From NCBI RefSeq assembly GCF_002454115.1, contig NZ_DKIH01000013.1, positions 419,674 to 483,673 of the forward strand: a DNA stretch of 64,000 bases. Reading direction: 5' to 3'. The position numbers and the translations under genes are program-made. Source of the stretch: Sphingopyxis sp. UBA6723 (GTDB lineage: Bacteria > Pseudomonadota > Alphaproteobacteria > Sphingomonadales > Sphingomonadaceae). Positions 25,574 to 34,017 of the stretch are shown here, one piece after another. The notes beneath the pieces were generated by a model. The model was not told the DNA's origin, searched no databases, and saw nothing but the letters and a program-made list of their open reading frames with translations. Numbering within the stretch: the stretch's first letter is position 1; the number at the start of each line of letters is the position of its first letter.

Positions 25574-26782
25574 ATGAGCAAGGTTCTGGTGATCGGCGCA
25601 GGCGGCGTCGGTTCGGTCGCGGTGCACAAAATGGCGATGAACCCCGACATCTTTCCCGACATCACGCTGGCCAGCCGCCGCAAGTTCAAATGCGACGCGG
25701 TCGCCGAATCGGTGCTGGCGCGCACCGGCGTGACGATCAAGACCGCCGAAGTCGACGCCGACCACATCGACGCGACCGCGGCGCTGATCCGCGACATCGG
25801 CGCGACGCATGTCGTGAACCTCGCGCTGCCCTATCAGGATCTGACGATCATGGAGGCGTGCCTGTCGACCGGCGCCCATTATATGGACACCGCCAATTAC
25901 GAACCGCGCGACGAGGCGAAGTTCGAATATCATTGGCAATGGGCGTATCACGACCGTTTCAAGGATGCGGGGCTAATGGCGCTGCTCGGTTCGGGCTTCG
26001 ACCCCGGCGTGACCAGCGTGTTCACCACCTGGCTGAAAAAACATCATTTCGCGCGCATCGACACGCTCGACATTCTCGATTGCAACGGCGGCGACCACGG
26101 CCAGCATTTCGCGACCAACTTCAACCCCGAGATCAATATCCGCGAAGTCACCGCGGTCGCGCGCCACTGGGAAAATGGCGACTGGGTCGAAACCCCGCCG
26201 ATGTCGGTGAAGCAGAAATTCGACTTCGAAGCGGTCGGCGAAAAGACGATGTACCTTATGTATCATGAGGAGATCGAAAGCCTGAAAACGCACCTTCCTG
26301 AAATCCAGCGCATTCGTTTCTGGATGACCTTTGGCGAGGCCTATATCACCCACCTCAACGTGCTGCAGAACGTCGGCATGACGCGCATCGATCCGGTGAT
26401 CTACGAAGGGCGCGAAATCATCCCGCTGCAATTCCTGAAAGCCGTGCTGCCAGAACCGTCGAGCCTGGGCGAAACGACCAAGGGCAAGACCAACATCGGC
26501 GTCATCGCGACCGGCCTGGGCCAGGACGGCAAGGAAAAGACGCTCTACCTCTATAACATCTGCGACCATGAGGATGCCTATGCCGAAACCGGCAATCAGG
26601 CGGTCAGCTATACCACCGGCGTCCCCGCGATGATCGGCGCCGCGATGATGGTGACCAACACATGGAGCGGTGACGGGGTGTTCAACATGGAACAGATGGA
26701 CCCCGATCCGTTCATGGCGATGCTGAACCAGCACGGCCTGCCGTGGCAAGTGAAGGAACTGGACGCACCGCTGGAGTTCTGA
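25574..26782 (+). CDS. Carboxyspermidine (carboxynorspermidine) dehydrogenase
   Basis: A 402-residue member of the saccharopine dehydrogenase-like family. The NAD(P) fold is VIGAGGVGSVAVHK at residues 6-19; MDTANYEPRDEAKFEYHWQ and GSGFDPGVTSVF are typical of the carboxynorspermidine dehydrogenase branch. It would condense putrescine with aspartate semialdehyde and reduce the product to carboxyspermidine. The partner decarboxylase lies 500 bases downstream. AGGAG at 25561-25565 fixes ATG 25574. The alternative, a lysine-pathway saccharopine reductase, fits the neighbours less well. Confidence 0.88.
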   Translation: MSKVLVIGAGGVGSVAVHKMAMNPDIFPDITLASRRKFKCDAVAESVLARTGVTIKTAEVDADHIDATAALIRDIGATHVVNLALPYQDLTIMEACLSTGAHYMDTANYEPRDEAKFEYHWQWAYHDRFKDAGLMALLGSGFDPGVTSVFTTWLKKHHFARIDTLDILDCNGGDHGQHFATNFNPEINIREVTAVARHWENGDWVETPPMSVKQKFDFEAVGEKTMYLMYHEEIESLKTHLPEIQRIRFWMTFGEAYITHLNVLQNVGMTRIDPVIYEGREIIPLQFLKAVLPEPSSLGETTKGKTNIGVIATGLGQDGKEKTLYLYNICDHEDAYAETGNQAVSYTTGVPAMIGAAMMVTNTWSGDGVFNMEQMDPDPFMAMLNQHGLPWQVKELDAPLEF

Positions 26783-26788
26783 CAATCC

Positions 26789-26896
26789 TGAGCCCCTGCG
26801 AAGGCAGGGGCCCATCACCGGCCCGATCGTTTTTCGGCCCGCGTGGGCTTCGTACCGATAAGTTCGGTGATGGGCCCCTGCCTTCGCAGGGGCTCA
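26789..26896. repeat. Inverted repeat pair, family E variant
   Basis: The arms TGAGCCCCTGCGAAGGCAGG and its inverse CCTGCCTTCGCAGGGGCTCA lie around a centre of about 45 bases. The core GCGAAGGC within G/C runs is shared with the family E pairs at 37559 and 60861. It lies between co-directional genes. Confidence 0.9.
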
Positions 26897-26919
26897 GCAA
26901 CTAACGATCAGGAGCAGCC

Positions 26920-27273
26920 ATGACCGCCTATCTCGCCCCCATCGGGTTGCTCATCATCTCGAACATCTTCATGACGTTTGCCTGGTATGGACACCTCGGC
27001 GATATGTCGCGGCCGCTGTGGCTCGCGGTGTTGATCGCCTGGGGCATCGCGTTTTTCGAGTATTGCCTCGCCGTCCCGGCAAACCGCATCGGTTACGGCG
27101 TTTACACCGCAGCCGAACTCAAGACCTTGCAGGAAGTCATCACCCTCGTCATATTCGCCGGGTTCGCGGTCTTCTGGCTCGGTGAGAAGCTGACCGTGAA
27201 CCATCTCGTCGGCTTTTGCTTTATCGCGGCGGGGGCCTTCTTCATCTTCAAGGGGCCGATTACGGCCTCATAG
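26920..27273 (+). CDS. DUF486 (DMT-superfamily) small membrane protein
   Basis: A 117-residue protein with four predicted transmembrane helices (for example APIGLLIISNIFMTFAWYGH and VITLVIFAGFAVFWLGEKL), the single-module size of DUF486 in the drug/metabolite transporter superfamily. Likely dimeric; its substrate is unknown. AGGAGCAGCC precedes ATG 26920. It sits between the two carboxyspermidine enzyme genes on the same strand, so a role in polyamine export or homeostasis is possible, but this rests only on position. Confidence 0.75.
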   Translation: MTAYLAPIGLLIISNIFMTFAWYGHLGDMSRPLWLAVLIAWGIAFFEYCLAVPANRIGYGVYTAAELKTLQEVITLVIFAGFAVFWLGEKLTVNHLVGFCFIAAGAFFIFKGPITAS

Positions 27274-27286
27274 GAACCAGCAAACC

Positions 27287-28459
27287 ATGGAAACCCGTGC
27301 CGGCGATCCCGGAGCTTTCGCAAGCTTCGACCTCAGCTGCGTTCCCTCGCCCGCCTTTGTCGTCGACGCGGCAAAGGTGCGCGCCAATCTGGCGGTGCTG
27401 CGCCATATCGGCGACGCGTCGGGCGCGCGCGTGCTGGCGGCGCTCAAGGCATTTTCGATGTGGTCGCTCGGCCCGACGGTCGCCCAATATCTCGACGGCG
27501 TCTGCGCCTCGGGACTCTATGAAGCCAAGCTTGGGCGCGCGGAATATGGCGGCGAGGTTGCCACCTATTGCGCGGGCTATAAGGAAGCCGACCTGCCCGA
27601 GATCGCGGCGCTGTCCGATCATCTGATCTTCAACTCCCCCGGCCAGATCGCCCGCTTCCGTCCGTTGCTCGACGACCTTCGCGCGCAGGGTGCGGCGTTC
27701 GATATCGGCCTGCGCATCAACCCGATGCACAGCGAGGGCGAGGTCCCCAAATACGACCCCGCCGCGCCGTGCAGCCGTCTCGGCTTTCCGGTCACCCAGC
27801 TGCTCCCCGATCATATGGAGGGGATCGACGGCATCCATATGCACAGCCTGTGCGAACAGGATTTCCCGCCGCTGGCGCGCACGTGGGACGCCGTCCAGCC
27901 AATGCTGCGGCCCTTTTTCGGCCAGCTCAAATGGATCAATTTCGGCGGCGGTCACCATGTCACCCGCGCCGATTATCAGGTCGATGACCTCATCGCCTTT
28001 CTCAAACAGGTGCGCGCCGCGACCGACTGCGACGTGATGATCGAACCCGGCGAAGCGATCGCACTCGACGCAGGCATTCTCGTCGGCGAGATCCTCGACC
28101 TGTTCGACAATGGCATGCCGATCGGGATCACCGATATTTCGGCGACCTGTCATATGCCTGACGTGATCGAGGCGCCGTATCGTCCGGCGATGCTCGGCGA
28201 AGGCGATGAGGGCATGCCGACCCGCCTCGGCGGCCCCTCCTGCCTCGCGGGCGACGTCATCGGCGACTACCGCCTCCCTGGCGGTGCCCGCATTGGCCAG
28301 CGCTTCGCCTTCCTCGACCAGGCGCATTACTCGATGGTCAAGACCAACAGCTTCAACGGCGTCCCGCTGCCGTCGATCTGGCTGTGGGATAGCGAAACGG
28401 ACGAACTGAAGCTGATCCGCGAATTCGGCTATGAGGATTTCAAGACGCGGTTGAGCTGA
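27287..28459 (+). CDS. nspC: Carboxyspermidine (carboxynorspermidine) decarboxylase
   Basis: A 390-residue fold-type III PLP decarboxylase converting carboxyspermidine to spermidine (or carboxynorspermidine to norspermidine). The PLP lysine is Lys54 in AALKAFSMW; GIHMHSLCEQDF, FGGGHHVTRADYQ and EPGEAIALDAG are family hallmarks. AGGAA precedes ATG 27287. It forms a pathway with the dehydrogenase 0.5 kb upstream and the ornithine decarboxylase 2 kb downstream. With ornithine decarboxylase nearby, putrescine and hence spermidine is the more likely product. Confidence 0.9.
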   Translation: METRAGDPGAFASFDLSCVPSPAFVVDAAKVRANLAVLRHIGDASGARVLAALKAFSMWSLGPTVAQYLDGVCASGLYEAKLGRAEYGGEVATYCAGYKEADLPEIAALSDHLIFNSPGQIARFRPLLDDLRAQGAAFDIGLRINPMHSEGEVPKYDPAAPCSRLGFPVTQLLPDHMEGIDGIHMHSLCEQDFPPLARTWDAVQPMLRPFFGQLKWINFGGGHHVTRADYQVDDLIAFLKQVRAATDCDVMIEPGEAIALDAGILVGEILDLFDNGMPIGITDISATCHMPDVIEAPYRPAMLGEGDEGMPTRLGGPSCLAGDVIGDYRLPGGARIGQRFAFLDQAHYSMVKTNSFNGVPLPSIWLWDSETDELKLIREFGYEDFKTRLS

Positions 28460-28462
28460 TTG

Positions 28463-28598
28463 CTCCTCCCTGTCGCGGAGCGATGGGGAGGGGGACCGTC
28501 GCCGCAGGCGATGGTGGAGGGGCAGCGACCTCGGCGCTATAGCCCCTCCGTCAGCGCTTCGCGCTGCCACCTCCCCATAGCTTCGCCACAGGGAGGAT
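28463..28598. repeat. Inverted repeat pair, family D, copy 1
   Basis: The outer arms CTCCTCCCTGTCGCGGAGCG and CTTCGCCACAGGGAGGAT enclose an inner pair including GCGCTTCGCGC. The same composite element is at 53726-53862, with a single arm at 63964. The element runs into the stop codon of the thioredoxin-reductase-like gene and separates two convergent genes. Confidence 0.9.
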
Positions 28599-30250
28599 CA
28601 GGTTGCCGCAACCTCCGCCAGCGCCTGGTGAATGTCGCTAACCACCACCGACCCCTCGCCCACTGACGACGCGACGCGCTTGACCGATCCCTTGCGCACG
28701 TCCCCGATCGCATAGATGCGCGGCCAGCTGGTTTCATAGCGGCTCGGCATCCGGTCGAGCGACCAGCCAGCCTTGACCAGCTCCATCGGTGCAATGTCGG
28801 CGCCGGTTTTCACAAAGCCGCGCTCGTCGCACACCATTTCCTTCGGCAACCAGCCGGTGTTCGGGCTGGCGCCGAGGAAAAGGAACAGGAAGCGGCAGTC
28901 GCAATGCCCCTCCTCGCCGGTCTCGCGGCCGCGATAGGTCAGCCCGGCAAGCCCGTCCTCCCCATGCAGCGCGATCACGTCGGTTGACGGGATGATCTCG
29001 ATATTCGGATGATCTTCCAGCCGCCGGACCAGATACTCCGACATGGTTTCGCGCAGGCTTTTGCGGCGAAAAATGACGTAAACCTTCTTCGCGACACTCG
29101 CGAGATAGATTGCGCCCTGCCCTGCCGAATTGCCCGATCCGACGACCGTGACCTCGGCGTTGCCACACAGCTGCGCCTCCATCGGCGTCGCGCCATAATA
29201 GATGCCGCGCCCCTCATAAGCCTCGATCCCCACAATCGGCAGCCGCTGATATTGCGCGCCGGAGGCGACGACCACCGCGCGGCTGCGCAGTTTGCGCCCG
29301 TCGGCTAAGTGCAGGCAATAGGCGTCCTCATCGCGCACGATCGACGCCGCACGCACCGGCGCAGCGATTCGCGCGCCGAATTTCTGCGCCTGCACCGTCG
29401 CCCGCCGCGCCAGCTCATTGCCCGAAATGCCAGTTGGAAAGCCAAGGTAGTTCTCGATCTTCGACGACGTGCCCGCCTGTCCGCCCGGCGCGAGCGCGTC
29501 GAGTGCGATGACCGTCAGCCCTTCGGACGCGGCATAGACCGCGGCGGCGAGTCCGCCCGGCCCGCTGCCGACGACCAGCACATCGGCGGTCGCCCCGTCG
29601 GGGAGCAGGTCGAGTCCCAGCGCCGCTGCGAGCTGTTCGGGGGTCGGCTGGACCAGCATATCGGCAGCGCCAAGGATGACGACAGGCAGCTGGTCCTCGC
29701 TGATGTCGCGTTCGGCGAGCAGGTGCGCAGGGACCGGGCCGTCGGCGGGGTCGAACCAGCGATGCGCGACACCATGTTTGGCGAGCAGGTCGCGCAGCGC
29801 ATAGACGCTGCGATCGAGCGCGGCACCGATCACGATCGTCACCGCAAAGCCGCGCTGATTGCTGAACTCGCGCCGCGCCGACAGCACCCGTACGAAAATG
29901 TCCGAATAATGCGAGTTGCCCGCGATCAGCCGCTGAAAATCGGCGTGCTTGATGCGCAATATCTCCCCATCAGCGCCCATTTCAACGCGCGACAGATGTC
30001 GCTGCCCGGTCAGCACCGACAAATCGCCTGCGAACTGCCCGCGCTCCATCCACCCGACGCGCTTTCGTCCTTCGTCGGTAGATGCAAAAATATCGGTATG
30101 GCCCGACAGGGTGATGATGCAGTCGGGCGCCATCGTTCCTTCGGCGACCAGCAGGTCGCCCGCCCGGTGCGATTCGACGGTGCCAAAGGCGCAGAGCTCG
30201 TCGAGTTCGGCGTCGGAGAAGGTGTGATTGACGTCGGATCGGGAGACCAT
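28598..30250 (-). CDS. Cyclic nucleotide-binding domain fused to thioredoxin-reductase-like flavoprotein
   Basis: A 550-residue fusion. Residues 10-125 form a cNMP-binding fold, 135-205 a thioredoxin/response-regulator-like linker domain (VTIVIGAALDRSVYALRDLL), and 222-550 a two-dinucleotide-fold flavoprotein (FAD: VVGSGPGGLAAAVYA at 226-240; NAD(P): VTVVGSGNSAGQGA at 367-380; second FAD motif IYAIGDVRKGSVKR). The CxxC disulfide of true thioredoxin reductases is missing: the equivalent stretch is YYGATPMEAQLCG (351-363). It therefore probably reduces a different partner. The start is ATG 30250. Confidence 0.8.
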   Translation of the reverse strand: MVSRSDVNHTFSDAELDELCAFGTVESHRAGDLLVAEGTMAPDCIITLSGHTDIFASTDEGRKRVGWMERGQFAGDLSVLTGQRHLSRVEMGADGEILRIKHADFQRLIAGNSHYSDIFVRVLSARREFSNQRGFAVTIVIGAALDRSVYALRDLLAKHGVAHRWFDPADGPVPAHLLAERDISEDQLPVVILGAADMLVQPTPEQLAAALGLDLLPDGATADVLVVGSGPGGLAAAVYAASEGLTVIALDALAPGGQAGTSSKIENYLGFPTGISGNELARRATVQAQKFGARIAAPVRAASIVRDEDAYCLHLADGRKLRSRAVVVASGAQYQRLPIVGIEAYEGRGIYYGATPMEAQLCGNAEVTVVGSGNSAGQGAIYLASVAKKVYVIFRRKSLRETMSEYLVRRLEDHPNIEIIPSTDVIALHGEDGLAGLTYRGRETGEEGHCDCRFLFLFLGASPNTGWLPKEMVCDERGFVKTGADIAPMELVKAGWSLDRMPSRYETSWPRIYAIGDVRKGSVKRVASSVGEGSVVVSDIHQALAEVAAT

Positions 30251-30270
30251 GGCGTGCCGCTTTCTTTTTT

Positions 30271-30348
30271 CGTCACCCCGGCGAAGGTCGGGGTCTCGCC
30301 GGTGCGTCAATACGAGCCGTCGAGATCCCGGCCTTCGCCGGGATGACG
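30271..30348. repeat. Inverted repeat pair, family C, copy 3
   Basis: The arms CGTCACCCCGGCGAAGGTC and CCGGCCTTCGCCGGGATGACG, immediately upstream of the flavoprotein gene and in the divergent region before the ornithine decarboxylase leader. Confidence 0.9.
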
Positions 30349-30469
30349 AACCCAATTGGGACTCAGCCTAGCTGACAGGCGATCGTTTGTCGCGTCTTTG
30401 CCCCGCTCGGCGCACATCCGCCCCGCTTCGCCCTTTGTGTTACCGCAGCGTTACAAAATTGCGCGATAG

Positions 30470-30585
30470 GGTCTTTACAGGGGGGACCCCCCTCCATATA
30501 TGCGCTCTCCGCTGCCCCAGGGGGACTTCCAATAACCGCAAGGCAGCCTTGTCGTTTACCGTTACACTTTTGGGGGTCCCTTGCA
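30470..30585 (+). promoter_or_regulatory. Structured 5' leader of ornithine decarboxylase, speF-motif-like
   Basis: The region carries unusual G and C runs. GGGACCCCC (30483-30491) pairs perfectly with GGGGGTCCC (30572-30580), which ends five bases before the TTG start codon. The same C-run can instead pair with the G-run at 30480-30485 or with AGGGGG (30519-30524), giving mutually exclusive folds. A conserved leader upstream of alphaproteobacterial ornithine decarboxylase (the speF motif, Rfam RF00518) is described in this position with a large stem-loop. I cannot run the covariance model, so this is a positional and structural match only. Confidence 0.6.
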
Positions 30586-31779
30586 TTGCACCAGCATCAT
30601 AGCGCCCACGGGCTGATTCAGGCACTTTCGCCGGTCGAACCCGTTACGCTCGTCCGCCCGCACGCCGCGCGGCGCGCAGCGCGTTTCTTCATCGACCGGT
30701 TTCCCGGCACGACCCTGTATGCGGTCAAGGCGAACCCGTCCGCTGAACTGCTGCGCGTGCTGTGGGATTCGGGCATCACCCATTATGACGTCGCCTCGAT
30801 CGCCGAGGTCCGGCTGGTGTCGCGGACCCTGCCGCAGGCGACGCTGTGCTTCATGCACCCCGTGAAGGCCGAGGAAGCGATTTCCGAAGCCTATTGGAAG
30901 CATGGCGTGCGCACCTTCTCGCTCGATACGATGGACGAGCTGGAAAAGATCGTCCGCGCGACCGAAGGCGCCGCTGACCTCAACCTGCTCGTGCGCCTGC
31001 GCGTCTCGTCCGACCACAGCAAGCTCAGTCTGGCCGCCAAATTCGGTGCCGAAGCCGACGAGGTGGCCGAATTGTTGATGGCGACCCGCCAGGCCGCCGA
31101 CGCGCTCGGCATCTGCTTCCACGTCGGCAGCCAGGCGATGACCCCACACGCCTATGCGCAGGCGATGGAGCGCGTTCGCGCTGCGATCGTCGCGGCGTCG
31201 GTCACCGTCGATATCATCGATGTCGGGGGGGGCTTTCCGTCGTCCTATCCGGGCATGGAACCGCCGCCGCTCGACGCCTATTTCGACACGATCCACCGCA
31301 GCTTCGAAAGCCTGCCGATCAGCTATTCGGCGGAACTGTGGTGCGAGCCCGGTCGCGCGTTATCGGCCGAATATAGTTCGCTGATCGTCCGCGTCGAAAA
31401 GCGCCGCGGCGAGGAACTGTACATCAACGACGGCGCCTATGGCGCATTGTTTGACGCCGCGCATGTCGGCTGGCGCTTCCCGGTATCGCTGCAACGCGAC
31501 GTCGAAAGCGACGCCGAGCTGGTGCCGTTCAGCTTCTACGGCCCGACCTGCGACGACCTTGACCATATGGCGGGGCCGTTCTTCCTGCCCGCCGACATCA
31601 AGGCAGGCGATTTCATCGAGATCGGTATGCTCGGCGCCTATGGCTGCGCGATGCGGACCAAGTTCAACGGCTTCGGCGCCGACGAAACCCATGTCGTCAG
31701 CGACGAACCGATGGTCAGCCTCTACACCGGCGAAGTCGAACAGGAACGCCGCAGCGCGACGGTGACCAAGCTGTTCTGA
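30586..31779 (+). CDS. speF: Ornithine/lysine decarboxylase, fold-type III
   Basis: A 397-residue eukaryotic-like PLP decarboxylase producing putrescine (and possibly cadaverine). Lys48 in LYAVKANP is the PLP lysine; FHVGSQ, DVGGGFPSSYPG and EPGRALSAEYSS bind PLP; the catalytic cysteine region is YGPTCDDLD. No ATG or GTG precedes the PLP lysine: TTG 30586 (reading HQHHSAHGLIQAL) is the only usable start, directly behind the structured leader. It should feed putrescine to the nearby carboxyspermidine dehydrogenase. Named speF by its match to the alphaproteobacterial gene with that leader. Confidence 0.88.
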   Translation: MHQHHSAHGLIQALSPVEPVTLVRPHAARRAARFFIDRFPGTTLYAVKANPSAELLRVLWDSGITHYDVASIAEVRLVSRTLPQATLCFMHPVKAEEAISEAYWKHGVRTFSLDTMDELEKIVRATEGAADLNLLVRLRVSSDHSKLSLAAKFGAEADEVAELLMATRQAADALGICFHVGSQAMTPHAYAQAMERVRAAIVAASVTVDIIDVGGGFPSSYPGMEPPPLDAYFDTIHRSFESLPISYSAELWCEPGRALSAEYSSLIVRVEKRRGEELYINDGAYGALFDAAHVGWRFPVSLQRDVESDAELVPFSFYGPTCDDLDHMAGPFFLPADIKAGDFIEIGMLGAYGCAMRTKFNGFGADETHVVSDEPMVSLYTGEVEQERRSATVTKLF

Positions 31780-31801
31780 CCACCGCCGCACGGCAAGTGG
31801 G

Positions 31802-32833
31802 TCACATCGCGGCGATGCGCGGGATGACGTAGTCGGCGTCACGCCCGACGCCGCGCAGTGTCGCCGATGCAAAGCCATTCTGTCCGGAGAGGCCAACGAA
31901 ACCGAGCCCGCGAACGCTGGTCGATACCCCGCGGTGATGCATCGGTTGCCCGTGTGCATCGAGCGCGCCCGATGGGCGGAGAAAGTCCATCGCGTGCCGA
32001 AATCCGGTGGCAAATATCACCTGATCGACGCGTTCGGTGGTGCCGTCGGGCCAGACGACGCCATCCGCGGTAAAAGCACGGAACATCTTTCGCGTCGCGG
32101 GGCGATTGGCGCGCAACGCGGCCTTGTAACGGCCATCGTCGACGATGGGGACGCCATGGTCGGAAAACAGGTTGAGGCCGTTCAGGTGCAGCTTGTCGAA
32201 CCACCAGTGAATATCGTGGCCCAGTACCCGCTGCGGCAGAAAGCGCAGCTTGTCACGGACGGCCAGGGTCACGTCGGCATGACCCGCAAGTTCAACCGCA
32301 ATCTGCACCGCGGAGTTTCCAGCGCCGACCACGATGATCCGCTGGCCCAGATGGGCATCCGGATTGCGATATTCCGATGAATGCGCGACGCGGCCCCGAT
32401 AGTCGGCTTGCCCGGCGATCCGCGGCAGGTTCGGCGCGCCAAAGGCTCCCGACGCGACGATCAGCTTTTGCGCGCGGATCGGCGTTCCTCCTTCGGGCCT
32501 CAACACAAATCCATCGGACTCGCGGGCGACCGACGATATTCGCGTTCCCAATTTCACGGGAAAGGCGAAATGGTCGCGATATTGTTGCAGGTAATCGACG
32601 ACATCGTCGCGCGTCGGATAGGCAAAGGGCGCTCCCTGCATGCCAAACTCCGGCAATGACGAGTAGCGCACCGGCGAAAACAGCTCGAGGCTGTCGTAAT
32701 AGTGGCGCCACGAACCGCCGACCGTCCATTCGGCATCAACGATCAGGAAGTCGGCGCCCGCGCGTTGCAAAAGACGCGCCGCCGCCAGCCCCGCCTGTCC
32801 GGCCCCGATCACCACAAACTGATGATCGGTCAT
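31802..32833 (-). CDS. Flavin-containing monooxygenase-like FAD/NAD(P) oxidoreductase
   Basis: A 343-residue protein with two dinucleotide folds (VVIGAGQAGLAAARLL at the N-terminus and IIVVGAGNSAVQIAVEL in the middle) and an FMO-like identifying stretch YRGRVAHSSEYRNP between them; ATGF (IFATGFRHAMDFL) is also present. The family oxygenates soft nucleophiles or acts as a Baeyer-Villiger-like oxygenase; the substrate is unknown. ATG 32833 overlaps the stop of the TauD-type dioxygenase gene (ATGA), so the two oxygenases are co-translated and probably act on one substrate. Confidence 0.8.
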   Translation of the reverse strand: MTDHQFVVIGAGQAGLAAARLLQRAGADFLIVDAEWTVGGSWRHYYDSLELFSPVRYSSLPEFGMQGAPFAYPTRDDVVDYLQQYRDHFAFPVKLGTRISSVARESDGFVLRPEGGTPIRAQKLIVASGAFGAPNLPRIAGQADYRGRVAHSSEYRNPDAHLGQRIIVVGAGNSAVQIAVELAGHADVTLAVRDKLRFLPQRVLGHDIHWWFDKLHLNGLNLFSDHGVPIVDDGRYKAALRANRPATRKMFRAFTADGVVWPDGTTERVDQVIFATGFRHAMDFLRPSGALDAHGQPMHHRGVSTSVRGLGFVGLSGQNGFASATLRGVGRDADYVIPRIAAM

Positions 32834-33819
32834 GCGTTGGCTTCTTGGGCAAAGCCATGCCGCAACCGGTCGTCGCCGTCGGCAAATTCGGGGACATTCA
32901 GCCACAGCCGCAACAGGTGCCGCTTTTCCTCGGCGGAATCCCAATCCTCATAATCGGTGCGCGCATGCAGCACGACCGAGTTTTTCAGGAACTGCATGTC
33001 GCCCTCCTGAAAATTCATGTCCAGCGCAATGCCCGGTTCGAAGGGAAGCCATTCGAGCAGGTCGAGCAGGCTCTGCTCGCTGTCGTTCAGGGCGGCGATT
33101 TCGGGGAAATCCTCGGCTGCATTGCGGATATACCAGGTCAGCAGCATCATCCGGAAAATCCCGCCTTCGCGGCTGACGATCGGATAGCGGAAGGTCTTCG
33201 GACCGTCCGGCCCCAATTGCCCATGCGCGTGGTGGTGGAATTGCTGTTCCATCAGCGGAGCCAGTTCGGGGCGCCGCGCGACTACCTGACTATAGACCTC
33301 GACCGACGAACAGATGCGGCTGACACCGCCCGATTTTGCACCGCGCAGGCACAGCAGGCCGATGATGTCGGCACCGTCGGTGTGAAAGGCCAGCTCGGCC
33401 CGCGTCTTGTACAGTCGCACATTATGGTCTCTCGGCGGCGCACCCGTGTCGCGAATATCGACCAGCAATTCGCCCGCCGGATTCTGGGCGGTTGGCTGCC
33501 CCAGCTGCAACCCGATCAACCAATAGGCCGCAGCGGCGACTTGACGGCCAATGCTGCGGACTGGCAGTCCGCGGATCAGCACCATGCCATGCCCGCGGTC
33601 GATCCGGTCGCGCCAGTCGGTCAGCGCTGCATCCAACCCGGTCATCGGAAAATCGTCGCGCGCCAGCTCGCTGAGCGGGCAGCCTCGCTCGACTGCCGAT
33701 TGCGCCGCGGTGACAATCGTGACGATTTCGGCGTCGCTCAACTGGTAAAGCCACTGCTCGGGCTGCGCCTGCAATGTCTCGCCGCGCCAGGGCGCTGGTG
33801 ATTCAACCATTGATGTCAT
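32830..33819 (-). CDS. TauD/TfdA-family Fe(II)/2-oxoglutarate dioxygenase
   Basis: A 329-residue non-haem iron oxygenase. The iron-binding facial triad is visible as FHTDGAD (His146, Asp148) and VLHARTDYED (His285), with a 2-oxoglutarate-binding arginine in RHLLRLWLN near residue 304. Family members hydroxylate taurine, 2,4-D, carnitine precursors and similar acids; the substrate here is not readable. AAAGGA lies upstream of ATG 33819 (MTSMVES). It is coupled to the downstream monooxygenase; a divergent transporter and a large palindrome lie upstream. Confidence 0.85.
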   Translation of the reverse strand: MTSMVESPAPWRGETLQAQPEQWLYQLSDAEIVTIVTAAQSAVERGCPLSELARDDFPMTGLDAALTDWRDRIDRGHGMVLIRGLPVRSIGRQVAAAAYWLIGLQLGQPTAQNPAGELLVDIRDTGAPPRDHNVRLYKTRAELAFHTDGADIIGLLCLRGAKSGGVSRICSSVEVYSQVVARRPELAPLMEQQFHHHAHGQLGPDGPKTFRYPIVSREGGIFRMMLLTWYIRNAAEDFPEIAALNDSEQSLLDLLEWLPFEPGIALDMNFQEGDMQFLKNSVVLHARTDYEDWDSAEEKRHLLRLWLNVPEFADGDDRLRHGFAQEANA

Positions 33820-33883
33820 TGGGCAGTCCTTTCCTCGAATGCGGCGCAGATGACGACCGGGCAAATTTGCGTCGGATCTTTTG

Positions 33884-33909
33884 ATTCGATATTCGTCGAA
33901 ATATCGAAT
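33884..33909. promoter_or_regulatory. 26-bp operator-like palindrome
   Basis: ATTCGATATT (33884-33893) and AATATCGAAT (33900-33909) are perfect 10-bp inverted arms around CGTCGA. It lies in the AT-rich divergent region, 65 bases 5' of the dioxygenase start and 109 bases 5' of the transporter. A partial relative (ATTTCGACTACAATCGAAAC) follows at 33931-33950. The size and dyad fit a dimeric repressor of TetR, GntR or LacI type; no regulator gene is adjacent. Confidence 0.6.
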
Positions 33910-34017
33910 TGATTTATCGGGTCAACCTATATTTCGACTACAATCGAAACAACGGAAATGGACAGGCTCAAATTGCGGGCTAGCCTGATCAAACGACGCT
34001 GCTAGGTTTCCCGCCGC

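Noticed and set aside
24464..25951. Upstream extension of the lipoprotein frame to 641 residues
   Set aside because: It runs antisense or out of frame through two real genes and is Arg-rich; the lipoprotein begins at 24463 behind a clear ribosome-binding site and signal peptide.
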